DNA of 64,000 nt, taken from Oceanisphaera pacifica (GTDB lineage: Bacteria; Pseudomonadota; Gammaproteobacteria; Enterobacterales; Aeromonadaceae). The translations under genes and the position numbers were made by a program. The stretch spans positions 62,001 to 126,000 of the forward strand of contig NZ_JAGDFX010000009.1 in the NCBI RefSeq assembly GCF_017498065.1. Direction: 5' to 3'. The notes under the pieces are model-generated. The model worked only from the letters and a program-made list of their open reading frames with translations, ran no database searches and was not told the origin of the DNA. Shown piece after piece: positions 1-10,127 of this stretch; the stretch's first letter is position 1; the number at the start of each line of letters is the position of its first letter.

Positions 1-506
1 GTTTGGAATATATAGAGGCGCGCTGGTTATTTAATGCCGCGCCTGAGCAAATTCAGGTATTGGTGCACCCGCAGTCTGTGGTGCATTCTATGGTGCAATA
101 TTCCGATGGCTCGGTATTGGCGCAACTGGGCCAACCCGATATGATGACCCCCATTGCTCATGCCTTGGCTTATCCTAATCGGATTGCCTCGGGCGTGGCG
201 CCTCTTGATTTTTGTACCCTCAGTGATTTAAGTTTTATGGCGCCCGACATGGGGCGTTACCCGTGTTTAAAGCTGGCTATAGATGCCTGTGCCAGTGGCC
301 AAGGGGCCACCACAGCATTAAATGCGGCTAACGAAGTGGCCGTGGCAGCTTTTTTAGCGGGCCAGTTAGGCTTTATGGCGATAGCAGAAGTGAATGAGGC
401 GGTGATGCAGCAGTTGGGCAGTACGCAAGTGCGTCATTTAGATGACATAATAGCGCAAGATACTCGGGCACGAGACTGTGCAACAGCAGAAATAAGGAAG
501 CGGTAA
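1..506 (+). CDS. dxr: 1-deoxy-D-xylulose 5-phosphate reductoisomerase, C-terminal part (cut by window edge)
   Basis: This is the C-terminal ~168 residues of DXP reductoisomerase (IspC), the NADPH-dependent enzyme that makes 2-C-methyl-D-erythritol 4-phosphate in the MEP isoprenoid pathway in the cytoplasm. The frame is open to the left edge. The TTG at 3 is simply Leu of the conserved [10 protein letters not shown] segment and not a start. Family motifs visible are [10 protein letters not shown] with DGSVLAQLG, the [14 protein letters not shown] segment, and [15 protein letters not shown] near the C-terminus. The stop overlaps the rseP start (TAATG), so the two are translationally coupled. 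Direct dxr-rseP adjacency matches Vibrio/Aeromonas order; in E. coli uppS and cdsA lie between them. Only the missing N-terminal NADPH domain is unseen. Confidence 0.95.
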   Translation, partial: LEYIEARWLFNAAPEQIQVLVHPQSVVHSMVQYSDGSVLAQLGQPDMMTPIAHALAYPNRIASGVAPLDFCTLSDLSFMAPDMGRYPCLKLAIDACASGQGATTALNAANEVAVAAFLAGQLGFMAIAEVNEAVMQQLGSTQVRHLDDIIAQDTRARDCATAEIRKR

Positions 507-1855
507 TGGGCGGCTTTTTGTGGAACTTGGGCGCATTTATTGTGGCGCTTGGCGTATTAGTGGCCGTGCATGAATTTGGTCACTTTTGGGTGGCCAGACG
601 CAATGGCATTAAAGTAGAGCGGTTTTCTATTGGCTTTGGTAAAGCCATTTGGCGCAGAGTGGGCAAAGACGGTACCGAATATGTACTGGCGATGATCCCG
701 TTAGGCGGTTATGTCAAAATGCTCGACAGCCGAGTAGAAGACGTGCCCGAGGCACTAAAAGATCAGGCGTTTAATCATAAGTCTGTATGGGCAAGAATGG
801 CGGTGGTAGTGGCCGGGCCAATGGCAAACTTTGTGTTTGCCATTTTTGCGTTTTGGCTGATGTTTTTAATTGGGGTGCCGGCAGTTAAGCCGGTGCTTAA
901 TGAAGTTACGGCTTCATCACCCGCCGCAGAAGCTGGCCTATTACCGGGGATGGAAATTCAAGCTATTGATGGTAAAGCTGTGCGCACGTGGGAAGACGTT
1001 AACTTTGCACTGATCGGTCGTTTAGGGGACGACAGTACTGAGTTTGCAGTGAAAAATAGTGCCGGCCAAGCTCAGCAAGCCCGTATTAACTTAATTGGAT
1101 GGGAATTTGATCCCGACGAACAGTCACCCATAAGCGCACTTGGGTTAGTGCCTGTGGGGCCCAAGTTAACGCTTACCGTGGCGCAAGTGCTTGAAGATGG
1201 GCCCGCTAGTCAAGCTGGCATAAAAAACGGTGACCTGTTACAAGCGGTAGATGGCGAAACGCTAACCGACTGGCAACAGCTGGTGAGCAAGGTGCAAGCC
1301 TCTCCTGAAAAAGAATTGGAACTGGATGTGCTGCGCGAGGGTCAGAGACTCAGCTTAGTACTTACCCCTGCTCGTCACGAGACCAGTGAACGTGTCATTG
1401 GTTATGCCGGTTTGGCGCCTAAAGTGTTGCCCGTGGCGGACGAATATCGCTTTGATTTACGCTATGGCCTGTTTTCGGCTGTGGGTGCCGGGATAGATCG
1501 CACTTGGGACTTAACGGTACTCACCTTTCAAATGCTGGGTAAGTTAGTAACGGGCGTGGTGTCGGTTGATAATTTAAGTGGCCCTATTTCGATTGCCAAA
1601 GGGGCAGGAGCGACCGCCGATTACGGCTTGGTGTACTTTTTAGGCTTTATGGCATTGGTGAGTGTTAACTTAGGCATTATTAACCTGTTACCTCTGCCGG
1701 TGTTAGACGGTGGCCACCTGTTGTTTTACATCATTGAAGCCATTACCGGCCGTCCGGTACCAGAAAAAATACAAGAAGTGGGTTTTAAAATTGGCGCCGC
1801 ATTATTAATGATGCTAATGGGCCTAGCGCTATTTAACGATTTTACAAGGCTGTAA
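506..1855 (+). CDS. rseP: RseP site-2 zinc metalloprotease
   Basis: This is the inner-membrane intramembrane protease that makes the second cut in RseA to release sigma-E and also clears remnant signal peptides. The 449-residue length equals the usual family length. The zinc motif HEFGH is at residues 22-26 in the first membrane segment, and the third ligand is in the LDG motif near residue 401 (PVLDGG). Two PDZ domains lie between, roughly residues 115-300, and the C-terminus carries further membrane segments. The ATG at 506 overlaps the dxr stop by one base. The gene is followed by 540 bp of repeat-rich DNA before bamA, so bamA probably has its own promoter. The substrate RseA is not in the window. 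Confidence 0.96.
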   Translation: MGGFLWNLGAFIVALGVLVAVHEFGHFWVARRNGIKVERFSIGFGKAIWRRVGKDGTEYVLAMIPLGGYVKMLDSRVEDVPEALKDQAFNHKSVWARMAVVVAGPMANFVFAIFAFWLMFLIGVPAVKPVLNEVTASSPAAEAGLLPGMEIQAIDGKAVRTWEDVNFALIGRLGDDSTEFAVKNSAGQAQQARINLIGWEFDPDEQSPISALGLVPVGPKLTLTVAQVLEDGPASQAGIKNGDLLQAVDGETLTDWQQLVSKVQASPEKELELDVLREGQRLSLVLTPARHETSERVIGYAGLAPKVLPVADEYRFDLRYGLFSAVGAGIDRTWDLTVLTFQMLGKLVTGVVSVDNLSGPISIAKGAGATADYGLVYFLGFMALVSVNLGIINLLPLPVLDGGHLLFYIIEAITGRPVPEKIQEVGFKIGAALLMMLMGLALFNDFTRL

Positions 1856-2397
1856 CCCTGACTGATGTTGTCATTGCGAGGAGCGCAGCGACGCGGCAAT
1901 CCATCGCACAGGCAGCTATACGCTTTACGCTGAGCGCTGTACGAAAAAACAAAACCGGTGTTTTCTGCTCTTGTCGTTTGTAGGGGCGAATTTATTCGCA
2001 CAAAAACCATGGCACGGCTTAAAATCGGTCGAATGAATTCGACCCTACACAGGGTTGGATTTTTTAACGTAAGGCGGTCAGCGTTAGACGTATAGCTTTG
2101 GTTTGGAATGGATTGCTTCGTACCTCGCAATGACCCAAATGTCGTCATTGCGAGGAGCGCAGCGACGCGGCAATCTATTGAACAGACAGTAATAAGCTAG
2201 AAGCTTGAAGCCGGAAGTAAAACCAAAAATAAAAATGTCTCAGTGTTTTTGTTTAGCTTACCGCTTCCAGCTCTGAGCTTCCGGCTTTCTCTCGCAATGA
2301 CAGCGTCGGGCATAGAGCAGCCAAATAAACAAAAGTTTAAATAAGCGCCCAGCGCTTACTGAATTTACAAAACTATTTACAAGGATAAAGTCAGATC
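1856..2397. repeat. Intergenic repeat block between rseP and bamA (families A, C, D, B)
   Basis: No gene is supported here. In order it holds an A palindrome (about 1870-1904, GTCATTGCGAGG to GCAATCC), the left part of a C segment (1919-1978, TTTACGCTGAGCGC), a D element inserted in it (1979-2049), the rest of C (2050-2105, TCAGCGTTAGACG), a shortened A palindrome in the other orientation (2109-2134), a further A copy (about 2145-2173) and a B element (2191-2292). The last ~90 bp (2304-2397) look unique and should hold the bamA promoter and the ribosome site AAGGA at 2380-2384. An open frame on the minus strand through this block is a by-product of the repeats. Confidence 0.85.
1979..2049 (-). 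repeat. D element (TGTAGGG...CCCTACA, 71 bp), inserted inside a C segment
   Basis: A 71-bp element bounded by TGTAGGG and CCCTACA. It contains two perfect small palindromes, GCGAATTTATTCGC near the left end and GGTCGAATGAATTCGACC near the right end (one-base mismatch in the latter), joined by a conserved middle that includes 'aaaaaccatgg'. The same element, inverted relative to this one, is at 21107-21177 and 26522-26590. It splits a C segment whose two halves are continuous in other copies, which suggests it moved as a unit. No transposase is encoded. Confidence 0.75.
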
Positions 2398-4887
2398 ATG
2401 CTAGATACAGAAAAGGCACATAAAACTAAGGTGCCCAAAGCGCCGGTTTTTACAAAGACGCTGGTTGCCTCATGCCTACTGGGTGCTAGTATGCTGGCGC
2501 AGGCTCAAGGTGCGGTCACTCCTTTTGTAGTACAAGACATTCAAGTTAATGGCTTGCAACGCGTTACTTTGGGCGCCACTTTATTGAGCTTACCGGTGCG
2601 TATTGGCGAAGAGGTCGACAGCGACAGTTTGGCTCAGGCCATTAAAAGCCTCTATGCCTCAGGTAACTTTGAAGACGTTCAATTGCTGCGTGATAATGGC
2701 ATTTTAGTGGTGCAGGTTACTGAACGGCCAACTATTTCTAGTATTAACTTTAGTGGCAACAAAGAAATTAAAGAAGAGCAGCTACAGCAAAGCCTAGAAG
2801 GCGCTGGGGTGCGTGTGGGCGAGCCACTCGATCGCACTACACTTAGCTCACTAGAAAAAGGCCTAGAAGACTTCTACTACGGTGTGGGTAAATACTCTGC
2901 CAAGGTAAAAGCCGTGCTTACGCCGCTGCCACGTAACCGGGTAGACTTAAAATTTGAGTTTGTAGAAGGTGCTGCAGCAGAAATAAAGCAAATTAACATT
3001 GTGGGTAATCAAGACTTTAGTGAGAAACAGCTATTGTCTCAGCTTGAGCTAACCGACAGTGTGCCTTGGTGGAATATTATGGGCGATCAGCGTTACCAAA
3101 AGCAAAAGCTGGCCGGTGACATAGAAACGCTACGCTCTTATTATCGCGATCGCGGCTATTTAAAAGCCGAGATAAGCTCTACCCAAGTGGCCATGTCACC
3201 GAATAAAGAAGGGGTATACATTACCCTTAATATTAATGAGGGTGATCGTTATACGGTATCTGGCGTGAGCTTGCGCGGTAACTTGGTTGATCGCCAGTCT
3301 GAGTTAGAGCAGCTGATCCCCTTAGAAGTCGGTGATTTATATTCCGCCGCCGATGTGGCCCACATGGAGTCGGTGCTATCTAAGTTTTTAGGTCGCTTTG
3401 GTTATGCTTACCCTAAAATTTCGACTTTTCCGCAAGTAGATGAAGCCAATAAAACCATAGAGTTAGTGGTAAATGTAGACCCGGGTAACCGTGTTTATGT
3501 GCGTCGTATTAACTTTAGCGGCAACATTATTACTAAAGACGAAGTGCTACGCCGCGAAATGCGCCAAATGGAAGGGGCGAGCTTGTCGAGCGAAGATATT
3601 ACGCAGTCGCGCACCCGCTTAAACCGTTTAGGCTATTTTGAAAGTGCTGAAATAGAAACCCGCCGCGTGCCTGGTGAAGCCGACTTGGTTGATCTAGATG
3701 TGAGTGTGAAAGAGCAACCAGCAGGCTCGATTAACTTTGGGGTGGGCTTTGGTACCGACTCGGGCTTTAGTATTCAGGCCGGCCTGCAACAAGAAAACTT
3801 TTTAGGCACGGGTAATCGAGTGGGTATTAACTCACAAATGAATGATTACTCTAAAGATGTGTCATTAGACTTTACTGACCCTTACTTTACTGTAGATGGC
3901 GTTAGCCTTGGCGGACGAGTGTATTATCGTAAATTTGATGCTCGCGACGCTAACTTAGCCGATTACGACAGCACTCTGTATGGCGTGCGTGCCTTAAGCG
4001 GCCTGCCGGTAAACGAAGATAACCGACTTAACTTTAGTGCGGGTTATGAACACAATACGCTGGGTAAGCCCAGCGCCGGTAATAGCTACGATCAGCTCGA
4101 TCTTTTTTGGCAGCTGCACGATGAGAATGTGTCTGGCGAGAATGAATTAAGTTTCGACACCTTTGATCTTACCGCAGGTTGGACTCGTAATACGCTAAAC
4201 CGAGGCTACTTTGCCACTGCCGGTAGTCGTCAGAACTTGTCGCTTAAGGTGACAGTGCCCGGATCCGACTTGCAGTACTATAAAACCAGTTTTGATGATG
4301 CCCATTACTTCCCGATTGACCGTGATCATAACTGGGTGCTAGCGGGGAAATTTAGAGCTTCGTTTGGTGATGGCTATGGCGATGCCAGCAAGGGTGATCA
4401 GCGCTTACCTTTCTTTGAAAACTACTACGGTGGCGGCTTTAGCACCCTGCGTGGCTTTAAGAGTAACTCGGTAGGGCCAAGAGCGGTATATTCAATTAAA
4501 GATGCAAATGGTAATCCTACGGGTGAATATCGTGGCGATGACAGCACCATTGGCGGTAATGCGTTAATTGCAGGCTCGGTTGAGTTAATTGTGCCTACGC
4601 CGTTTGCTAATGAAGATTTACAACGCTCTTTACGCACTAGCGTGTTTGTAGATGCAGGTACGGTTTGGAATACTAAGTACCAAGGCCGATACGAGAGTGA
4701 CTGTGTTGAAAACTGTGATTTAATTTATGACTTTGGTGATCCATCTAACATTCGTGTTTCAACGGGTGTGAGCATGCAGTGGTTGTCGCCACTGGGCCCA
4801 CTGGTGTTCTCATTGGCCACACCGCTCAAAGAAGTAGAAGGCGATCGTACCGAAGTGTTTAACTTCAACATAGGTAGAACGTTTTAA
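2398..4887 (+). CDS. bamA: Outer membrane protein assembly factor BamA
   Basis: This is the essential Omp85 protein of the BAM complex, which folds beta-barrels into the outer membrane. The 829-residue protein has a signal peptide with a long hydrophilic start (about 1-20) and a likely cleavage after AQA at residue 36. Five POTRA repeats follow to about residue 430, and a 16-strand barrel ends in the C-terminal aromatic beta-signal FNIGRTF. The barrel contains the conserved lid-loop type segment [18 protein letters not shown]. The ATG at 2398 has AAGGA 13 nt upstream; a GTG at 2431 would shorten the odd N-region but has no better ribosome site. It lies between rseP and skp as in most gammaproteobacteria, here separated by repeats on both sides. 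Confidence 0.97.
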   Translation: MLDTEKAHKTKVPKAPVFTKTLVASCLLGASMLAQAQGAVTPFVVQDIQVNGLQRVTLGATLLSLPVRIGEEVDSDSLAQAIKSLYASGNFEDVQLLRDNGILVVQVTERPTISSINFSGNKEIKEEQLQQSLEGAGVRVGEPLDRTTLSSLEKGLEDFYYGVGKYSAKVKAVLTPLPRNRVDLKFEFVEGAAAEIKQINIVGNQDFSEKQLLSQLELTDSVPWWNIMGDQRYQKQKLAGDIETLRSYYRDRGYLKAEISSTQVAMSPNKEGVYITLNINEGDRYTVSGVSLRGNLVDRQSELEQLIPLEVGDLYSAADVAHMESVLSKFLGRFGYAYPKISTFPQVDEANKTIELVVNVDPGNRVYVRRINFSGNIITKDEVLRREMRQMEGASLSSEDITQSRTRLNRLGYFESAEIETRRVPGEADLVDLDVSVKEQPAGSINFGVGFGTDSGFSIQAGLQQENFLGTGNRVGINSQMNDYSKDVSLDFTDPYFTVDGVSLGGRVYYRKFDARDANLADYDSTLYGVRALSGLPVNEDNRLNFSAGYEHNTLGKPSAGNSYDQLDLFWQLHDENVSGENELSFDTFDLTAGWTRNTLNRGYFATAGSRQNLSLKVTVPGSDLQYYKTSFDDAHYFPIDRDHNWVLAGKFRASFGDGYGDASKGDQRLPFFENYYGGGFSTLRGFKSNSVGPRAVYSIKDANGNPTGEYRGDDSTIGGNALIAGSVELIVPTPFANEDLQRSLRTSVFVDAGTVWNTKYQGRYESDCVENCDLIYDFGDPSNIRVSTGVSMQWLSPLGPLVFSLATPLKEVEGDRTEVFNFNIGRTF

Positions 4888-5470
4888 GATCAGCTTGAAG
4901 CTGGAAGCTGGAAGCTGGAAGAGAAGACCTGGATTGCTTCGCTGCGCTCGCAATGACCCCAATGGCGTCATTGCGAGGAGTGCAACGACGCGGCAATCCA
5001 GTTAACAGATAGTAATAAGCTTGAAGCTAGAAGCCGGAAGTAAAAACAAAAATGCCTCTGTGTTTTTGCTTAGCTTACCGCTTCCAGCTCTCAGCTCTCA
5101 GCTCTCAGCTCTCAGCTTCCGGCTTTCTCTACGCTTTACGCTGAGCGCTGTACGAACAGCCAAAGCTGGTTTTATTGTTAACGTAAGGCGGTCAGCGTTA
5201 GACGTATAGCTTTATTTGGGATGGATTGCTTCGTGCCTTGCAATGACCCAATGTCGTCATTGCGAGGAGTGCAACGACGCGGCAATCTATGTAACAGGCA
5301 GTAATAAGCTTGAAGCTAGAAGCCGGAAGTAAAACCAAAAATAAAAACTGAAGGATGGATTGCTTCGCTTCGTTGCGCTCGCAATGACAAGTAAACTAGG
5401 GTTTGTGTTTAGTTTTTTTAACTTCTAGCTTCTAGCTTATAACTTTTCGCTTTGTTTTAAGGAGAATATT
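4888..5470. repeat. Intergenic repeat block between bamA and skp
   Basis: No gene is supported. A GGAAGCT heptamer array starts ~10 bp after the bamA stop (4896-4920). It is followed by an A palindrome pair (4931-4957 and 4968-5000, opposite orientations), a full B element (about 5010-5131) with four tandem CAGCTCT heptamers at 5086-5117, a C segment (5132-5212), another A pair (5221-5247 and 5255-5289), a left B arm (5300-5348), one more A copy (5354-5391) and a right B arm ending in a 'tttcgctttgttttaa' tail. That tail runs directly into the Shine-Dalgarno of skp (AAGGAG at 5459-5464), leaving no unique spacer. Confidence 0.85.
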
Positions 5471-5974
5471 TTGCAACAGATGATGAAGATTTTTGGTGTA
5501 TTGGTGTTGGTATTGAGTGCAGGTGCGGTGCAGGCACAAAATACTAAAGTAGCAGTGGTGGATACGGCCTTGGTGTTTCAAAAAATGCCGCAGCGTGACC
5601 GTGTGGCCAATAAGCTTAAAGGCGAGTTTGCCAGCCGAGTAAAAGAAGTTAAAAAACTGGAAGCCGATGGTCGCCGCTTTATTGAAAAGCAGCAAAAAGA
5701 CATGGCTTTTATGAACGACGATCAAAAAGCGAGCGCGCAAAAGAAACTTAACGAAATGCAGGGTTCTTATGTGCAAAAACGTCGTAAACTCGAGCAAGAT
5801 CAGGCGCGTCGTGAAAGCGAAGAACGTCAAAAAATGCTAAAAAGTATTCAAAGTGCCGTGACTCAAATTACCCAGTCGCAAGGAATCGACTTGGTGGTTG
5901 AGCGTGGGGCTGTTATTCATGTTTCACCTAGCCTCGATATCACCCAACAAGTGATCAGTCGAGTGAGCAAGTAG
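5471..5974 (+). CDS. skp: Periplasmic chaperone Skp (OmpH)
   Basis: This is the periplasmic trimeric holdase that keeps unfolded outer-membrane proteins soluble on their way to BAM. The 167-residue product has a signal peptide ending VQAQ (cleavage near residue 22). A Lys/Glu/Gln-rich helical stretch from about 50 to 125 forms the coiled-coil tentacles, and short beta segments on either side ([27 protein letters not shown]) form the trimer body. I chose the TTG at 5471 because AAGGAG lies 6 nt before it; ATG codons at 5480 and 5483 are in frame but sit 15 or more nt away. It is followed after 10 bp by lpxD, the classic skp-lpxD-fabZ-lpxA-lpxB run. Confidence 0.94.
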   Translation: MQQMMKIFGVLVLVLSAGAVQAQNTKVAVVDTALVFQKMPQRDRVANKLKGEFASRVKEVKKLEADGRRFIEKQQKDMAFMNDDQKASAQKKLNEMQGSYVQKRRKLEQDQARRESEERQKMLKSIQSAVTQITQSQGIDLVVERGAVIHVSPSLDITQQVISRVSK

Positions 5975-5984
5975 AGCAAGTGTT

Positions 5985-7007
5985 ATGACAATTAGCTTAC
6001 AAGCATTGGCAGAGCGGCTAAACGCCGACTTTAAAGGCGACGCCAATGTGATGATTCACAGAGTTAATACCCTAGACAAAGCGGGCCCAGAAGATGTGGC
6101 GTTTTTGTCGGATAATAAATATCAGCACTTGCTTGAGTCTACTCAAGCAGCGGCCGTTATTGTAAAGGCCACCGATGTGGCTGCCTGTGCCGTGCCTTGT
6201 TTAGTGATGGACGACCCGTATTTAGGGTTTGCTCTGGCGGCTCAAGCACTAGACACCACACCGCGCCAAGCGGTGAGCATTCACCCCAGTGCGGTGATTG
6301 CTGAAGATGTGCAGCTAGGCGAGGGCGTCTCTATTGGTGCCAATGCCGTAATTGAGTCGGGAGTGGTTTTAGCCGATGGGGTTGCGGTTGGTGCTGGCTG
6401 TGTAATTGGTGAGGGCGTGCAGTTAGGGGCTAATACGCGACTGTGGGCGAATGTGACGCTTTATCATAGAGTCACCCTAGGGCATAACTGTCTGGTACAA
6501 TCGGGGGCTGTGATTGGCAGTGACGGTTTTGGCTATGCCAATAATAAAGGCGAATGGGTTAAAATTCCGCAGCTTGGCACTGTGGTAATAGGGAATCGCG
6601 TAGAAATTGGCGCCGGTACCACTATTGACCGCGGTGCGCTAGGCGATACTTGCATTGCCGATAATGTGATTATTGACAACCTATGCCAGATTGCCCACAA
6701 CGTTCAAATTGGTTATGGCAGTGCCGTTGCCGGTGGAACTGTAATGGCGGGTAGTCTAAAAGTAGGTAAATACTGTATTATTGGTGGGGCGGTTGTTATT
6801 AACGGCCATATAGAAATTTGTGATGGAGTCACTGTGACCGGCATGGGCATGGTGATGCGCTCTATTACTGAACCAGGCATCTATTCGTCCGGTATTCCGT
6901 TGCAGCCCAATAAAGAGTGGCGTAAGACGGCGGCACGAGTGATGCGCATCGACGATATGCACAAGCGATTACATCAGCTTGAAAAGCAGTCAGACAAAAA
7001 AAATTAA
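5985..7007 (+). CDS. lpxD: UDP-3-O-(3-hydroxymyristoyl)glucosamine N-acyltransferase LpxD
   Basis: This enzyme adds the second 3-hydroxyacyl chain to UDP-3-O-acyl-glucosamine, the third step of lipid A synthesis. The 340-residue length is typical. An N-terminal uridine-binding domain (1-~95) precedes a left-handed beta-helix built of hexapeptide repeats (I/V-G-x-x-x-x, about 100-310) and a C-terminal helix ([14 protein letters not shown]). The catalytic His is H238 in [10 protein letters not shown], one off the E. coli H239. It starts 10 bp after skp and is followed 23 bp later by fabZ, so it is probably read as one transcript with them. Confidence 0.97.
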   Translation: MTISLQALAERLNADFKGDANVMIHRVNTLDKAGPEDVAFLSDNKYQHLLESTQAAAVIVKATDVAACAVPCLVMDDPYLGFALAAQALDTTPRQAVSIHPSAVIAEDVQLGEGVSIGANAVIESGVVLADGVAVGAGCVIGEGVQLGANTRLWANVTLYHRVTLGHNCLVQSGAVIGSDGFGYANNKGEWVKIPQLGTVVIGNRVEIGAGTTIDRGALGDTCIADNVIIDNLCQIAHNVQIGYGSAVAGGTVMAGSLKVGKYCIIGGAVVINGHIEICDGVTVTGMGMVMRSITEPGIYSSGIPLQPNKEWRKTAARVMRIDDMHKRLHQLEKQSDKKN

Positions 7008-7030
7008 GCACAATTTGGTAGGGTTACATT

Positions 7031-7504
7031 TTGAATGACGAACTGAATACCGAGAATAATCAGTTAGATATCCAGGAAATTCTGGAACTACTGCCCCATC
7101 GCTACCCGTTTTTGATGGTAGATAAAGTGGCGCATTATGAAATTAGCCCAGAGCGCAAGACCCTGAGAGGCATTAAGAATGTGTCTTTCAACGAGCCTAT
7201 GTTTACGGGGCATTTTCCGGGTAAGCCGGTATTTCCGGGTGTGCTTATTTTAGAAGCCATGGCACAAGCCACCGGTATTTTGGCCTTTAAAATGGTGGGT
7301 AAGCCGGCTCCTGGCGAGCTGTACTATTTTGCCTCTATTGATAATGCTCGCTTTAAGCGCCCTGTGGTACCCGGAGATCAACTGGTATTGGATGTGGTGT
7401 ATTTAAAAGAGCGCCGTGGCATTGCTAAGTTTACTGGTGTGGCCACCGTAGATGGTGAAGTGGTGTGTAGCGCAGAATTAATGTGTGCCAAACGCGGAGG
7501 TTAA
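7031..7504 (+). CDS. fabZ: 3-hydroxyacyl-ACP dehydratase FabZ
   Basis: This is the hot-dog-fold dehydratase of type II fatty acid synthesis, competing with LpxA/LpxD for 3-hydroxyacyl-ACP. The catalytic His61 ([11 protein letters not shown]) and Glu75 (LILEAMAQ) are present, and the [11 protein letters not shown] start motif is intact. The 157-residue length is normal. The start is TTG; the only nearby ATG (7035) is out of frame, and fabZ of E. coli also uses TTG. Its stop overlaps an out-of-frame ATG and lies one base before the lpxA GTG start, indicating tight coupling. Confidence 0.96.
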   Translation: MNDELNTENNQLDIQEILELLPHRYPFLMVDKVAHYEISPERKTLRGIKNVSFNEPMFTGHFPGKPVFPGVLILEAMAQATGILAFKMVGKPAPGELYYFASIDNARFKRPVVPGDQLVLDVVYLKERRGIAKFTGVATVDGEVVCSAELMCAKRGG

Positions 7505-7505
7505 T

Positions 7506-8297
7506 GTGACCGAACAAAGTGCAAAGATCCATGAAACCGCCATTGTTCACCCCAGCGCTAAAATAGGAAAGGGGGTCGAAATTGGCCCTTGGACCTTAAT
7601 TGGTGCCGACGTTGAAATTGGCGATAACTGCTGGATTGGCCCTCATGTTGTGATTAAAGGGCCAACTCGTATTGGTGAACGTAATCATATTTTTCAGTTT
7701 TGCTCGATAGGGGAAGACTGCCAAGATAAAAAGTATACCGGCGAGTTAACTCGGCTGGAAATTGGCGACGATAACGTGATCCGTGAGTCTTGCACTTTTC
7801 ACCGTGGCACCAGTCAAGATGAAAGCCTAACCCAAGTGGGTAGCCGTAATCTATTTATGGTGAATGTGCATGTGGCACACGACTGTCGTATTGGTAGCGA
7901 TTGCATTTTTGCTAATAACGCCACCTTGGCAGGCCATGTGCATATTGGTTCGCACGTGATTTTTGGTGGTCATGCGGCCATTCATCAGTTTGGCCGTGTG
8001 GGCAGCCATGCCTTTATTGCCGGTTGTGCGGCATTAAATAAAGACGTGCCACCCTATGTAATGGCGGCAGGGCTTTATGCCAAACCCTTTGGTGTAAACT
8101 CCGAGGGCCTGCGCCGTCGTGGTTTTTCACCTGAAGCTATTTCGGCCATTAAAAAAGCCTACAAAATTATTTTTAGAAGCGGTAAAACCGTGGCCGATGT
8201 ACTCCCTGAGCTAGAAGCGCTCAATGTGCAACAGTCAGAGGTAGGCCCCATGATTGAATTTTTAAAGACCAATGAGCGCGGTATTATTCGTGCCTGA
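7506..8297 (+). CDS. lpxA: UDP-N-acetylglucosamine acyltransferase LpxA
   Basis: This enzyme catalyses the first step of lipid A synthesis, transfer of a 3-hydroxyacyl chain from ACP to UDP-GlcNAc. I place the start at GTG 7506, because GGAGG at 7496-7500 lies 5 nt upstream and the product is then 263 residues, against 262 in E. coli. An in-frame ATG at 7485 inside fabZ would add seven residues absent from the family. The hexapeptide-repeat helix fills residues ~8-190. The catalytic His125 is in [10 protein letters not shown] at the same number as in E. coli, and the C-terminal helical domain follows. The 3' end overlaps lpxB by 26 nt. Confidence 0.96.
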   Translation: MTEQSAKIHETAIVHPSAKIGKGVEIGPWTLIGADVEIGDNCWIGPHVVIKGPTRIGERNHIFQFCSIGEDCQDKKYTGELTRLEIGDDNVIRESCTFHRGTSQDESLTQVGSRNLFMVNVHVAHDCRIGSDCIFANNATLAGHVHIGSHVIFGGHAAIHQFGRVGSHAFIAGCAALNKDVPPYVMAAGLYAKPFGVNSEGLRRRGFSPEAISAIKKAYKIIFRSGKTVADVLPELEALNVQQSEVGPMIEFLKTNERGIIRA

Positions 8298-9498
8298 GTC
8301 TTATTTATCCACTGAGGTTGCGAGCACGCCAACTTCATTTGAACAGCGTCCGTTACGCATTGGCTTAGTGGCGGGCGAAGTGTCGGGCGATACCCTAGGG
8401 GCGGGGCTAATACGTGAATTGCGTAAACGCCACCCCAATGCCGTGTTTGAAGGTATTGCCGGGCCACAAATGGTGGCCGAGGGCTGTACAGCCTTATTTG
8501 AGATGGATGAATTATCGGTAATGGGCTTAGTCGAAGTGCTAGGCCGATTGCCGCGAATATTGCGTATTCGTAAGCAAATTATTCGCCACTTTCTTGATAA
8601 TCCACCGGATGTGTTTGTGGGCATAGATGCCCCCGATTTTAATATCGACACCGAGCTTAAGTTACGCCAAGCCGGCATTGCTACCTTACATTACGTGAGC
8701 CCCTCGGTGTGGGCATGGCGACAAAACCGCATTCATAAAATAAAGCGCGCCACCGATATGGTGCTGGCTTTCTTACCTTTTGAAAAAGCCTTTTACGATC
8801 GCTTTGACGCACCTTGTCGCTTTATTGGTCATACCTTGGCCGATAAAATGCCGCTGGTGCCCGACACCCAAGGGGCGCGGGAGCGACTGGGGTTAAAACC
8901 TGATGGGCATTACCTTGCCTTATTACCCGGTAGCCGCCATGCGGAAGTGACCTTATTAAGCCCAGTGTATTTAGCCGCCTGCCAACAGCTAAAAGTACGC
9001 CACCCCGAATTAGAATTTGTGGTGCCTTTAGTCAATCCTAAACGTCGTGCTGAGTTTTTAGCGATTAAAGAGCAAGTAGCGCCGCAATTAGAAGTGATTA
9101 TGATTGAGGGGCAAGGGCGAGAGGTCATGACGGCTGCCAATATTGTCTTGTTGGCCTCTGGCACGGCCACCTTAGAGGCGATGCTGGCGAAAAAACCCAT
9201 GGTGGTGGGCTATAAATTTAAGCCCTTTAGCTATTGGTTAGCCAATAAGATTGTTCATACTGCTTATGCTTCTTTGCCCAATCTGTTAGCCGATCATATG
9301 TTGGTGCCTGAGCTTATTCAGCATGAATGCACGCCCGATAATATTGCCGATGAAGTGAGTAAGCTGATTAATTTTGATACCAGCGAGCTATTAAGCGAAT
9401 TTTCTCGCTTACATAAGCAAATTCGTTGCAATGCCGATGAACAAGCCGCATTAGCAGTGTTATCACTGATACCCAGCGCACAGGCGAGTGCACAATGA
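8272..9498 (+). CDS. lpxB: Lipid-A-disaccharide synthase LpxB
   Basis: This is the GT19 glycosyltransferase that joins UDP-2,3-diacylglucosamine and lipid X into the lipid A disaccharide at the inner membrane. Visible motifs are [17 protein letters not shown] (~31-47), the VGIDAPDFN segment, [21 protein letters not shown] and [11 protein letters not shown]. At 408 residues it is about 25 longer than E. coli LpxB because of a non-conserved N-terminus. The ATG at 8272 overlaps lpxA, while a GTG at 8290 is an alternative start; neither has a strong ribosome site, so the first ~20 residues are uncertain. The stop overlaps the rnhB start. Confidence 0.95.
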   Translation: MSAVLFVPESYLSTEVASTPTSFEQRPLRIGLVAGEVSGDTLGAGLIRELRKRHPNAVFEGIAGPQMVAEGCTALFEMDELSVMGLVEVLGRLPRILRIRKQIIRHFLDNPPDVFVGIDAPDFNIDTELKLRQAGIATLHYVSPSVWAWRQNRIHKIKRATDMVLAFLPFEKAFYDRFDAPCRFIGHTLADKMPLVPDTQGARERLGLKPDGHYLALLPGSRHAEVTLLSPVYLAACQQLKVRHPELEFVVPLVNPKRRAEFLAIKEQVAPQLEVIMIEGQGREVMTAANIVLLASGTATLEAMLAKKPMVVGYKFKPFSYWLANKIVHTAYASLPNLLADHMLVPELIQHECTPDNIADEVSKLINFDTSELLSEFSRLHKQIRCNADEQAALAVLSLIPSAQASAQ

Positions 9499-10127
9499 GC
9501 AAGCCCCTAGCAGACATTGTCTACCCTCAAGGGGTGTTAGTCGCCGGTGTTGACGAAGTGGGGCGCGGCCCCTTGGTGGGCGATGTGGTGACGGCGGCGG
9601 TGATATTAGACCCCAAGCGCCCCATTGCTGGCTTAGGTGACTCTAAGACAATAAGCGATAAAAAGCGCCAATTATTAGCGCCGCTTATTCGCGAGCAGGC
9701 ATTGGCGTGGGCCATTGGCCGCTGTACGCCGGCAGAAATTGATGAGCTAAATATTTTGCACGCCACCATGTTGGCCATGAGCCGTGCCGTAGCGGCATTA
9801 AATATACAACCCGGATTTGTGTTTATTGACGGTAACCGCTGCCCGCAGTTACCTATGCCCGCGCAGGCGGTGGTAAAAGGTGATAGCCGAGTGGCAGAAA
9901 TAAGTGCCGCTTCTATATTGGCCAAAGTCGCGCGAGATCAAGACATGCTTGAGCTTGATAAATGCCACCCCCAATATGGCTTTGCTCAGCACAAAGGCTA
10001 CCCCACCAAAGCTCATTTTGCCGCGCTAAGCGAGCACGGCGTGTTGCCTGAATATAGACGCAGCTTTAAGCCTGTGGCGGCGCAATTGCAGCAAGACGCC
10101 TTGTTAACCCCAGTACGAGAAAGATAA
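9495..10127 (+). CDS. rnhB: Ribonuclease HII
   Basis: This type 2 RNase H nicks RNA-DNA hybrids and removes misincorporated ribonucleotides. The 210-residue protein begins its core with [15 protein letters not shown] (D20, E21), followed by FIDGN and the [21 protein letters not shown] block containing further acidic residues, as in the family. The ATG overlaps the lpxB TGA by four bases (ATGA), and dnaE starts immediately after its TAA stop. The order lpxB-rnhB-dnaE is that of E. coli. Confidence 0.96.
   Translation: MSKPLADIVYPQGVLVAGVDEVGRGPLVGDVVTAAVILDPKRPIAGLGDSKTISDKKRQLLAPLIREQALAWAIGRCTPAEIDELNILHATMLAMSRAVAALNIQPGFVFIDGNRCPQLPMPAQAVVKGDSRVAEISAASILAKVARDQDMLELDKCHPQYGFAQHKGYPTKAHFAALSEHGVLPEYRRSFKPVAAQLQQDALLTPVRER

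Noticed and set aside
1726-2148. 140-codon minus-strand frame after rseP
   Set aside because: It runs across repeat families A, C and D and into the rseP 3' end; no ribosome site and no family signature.
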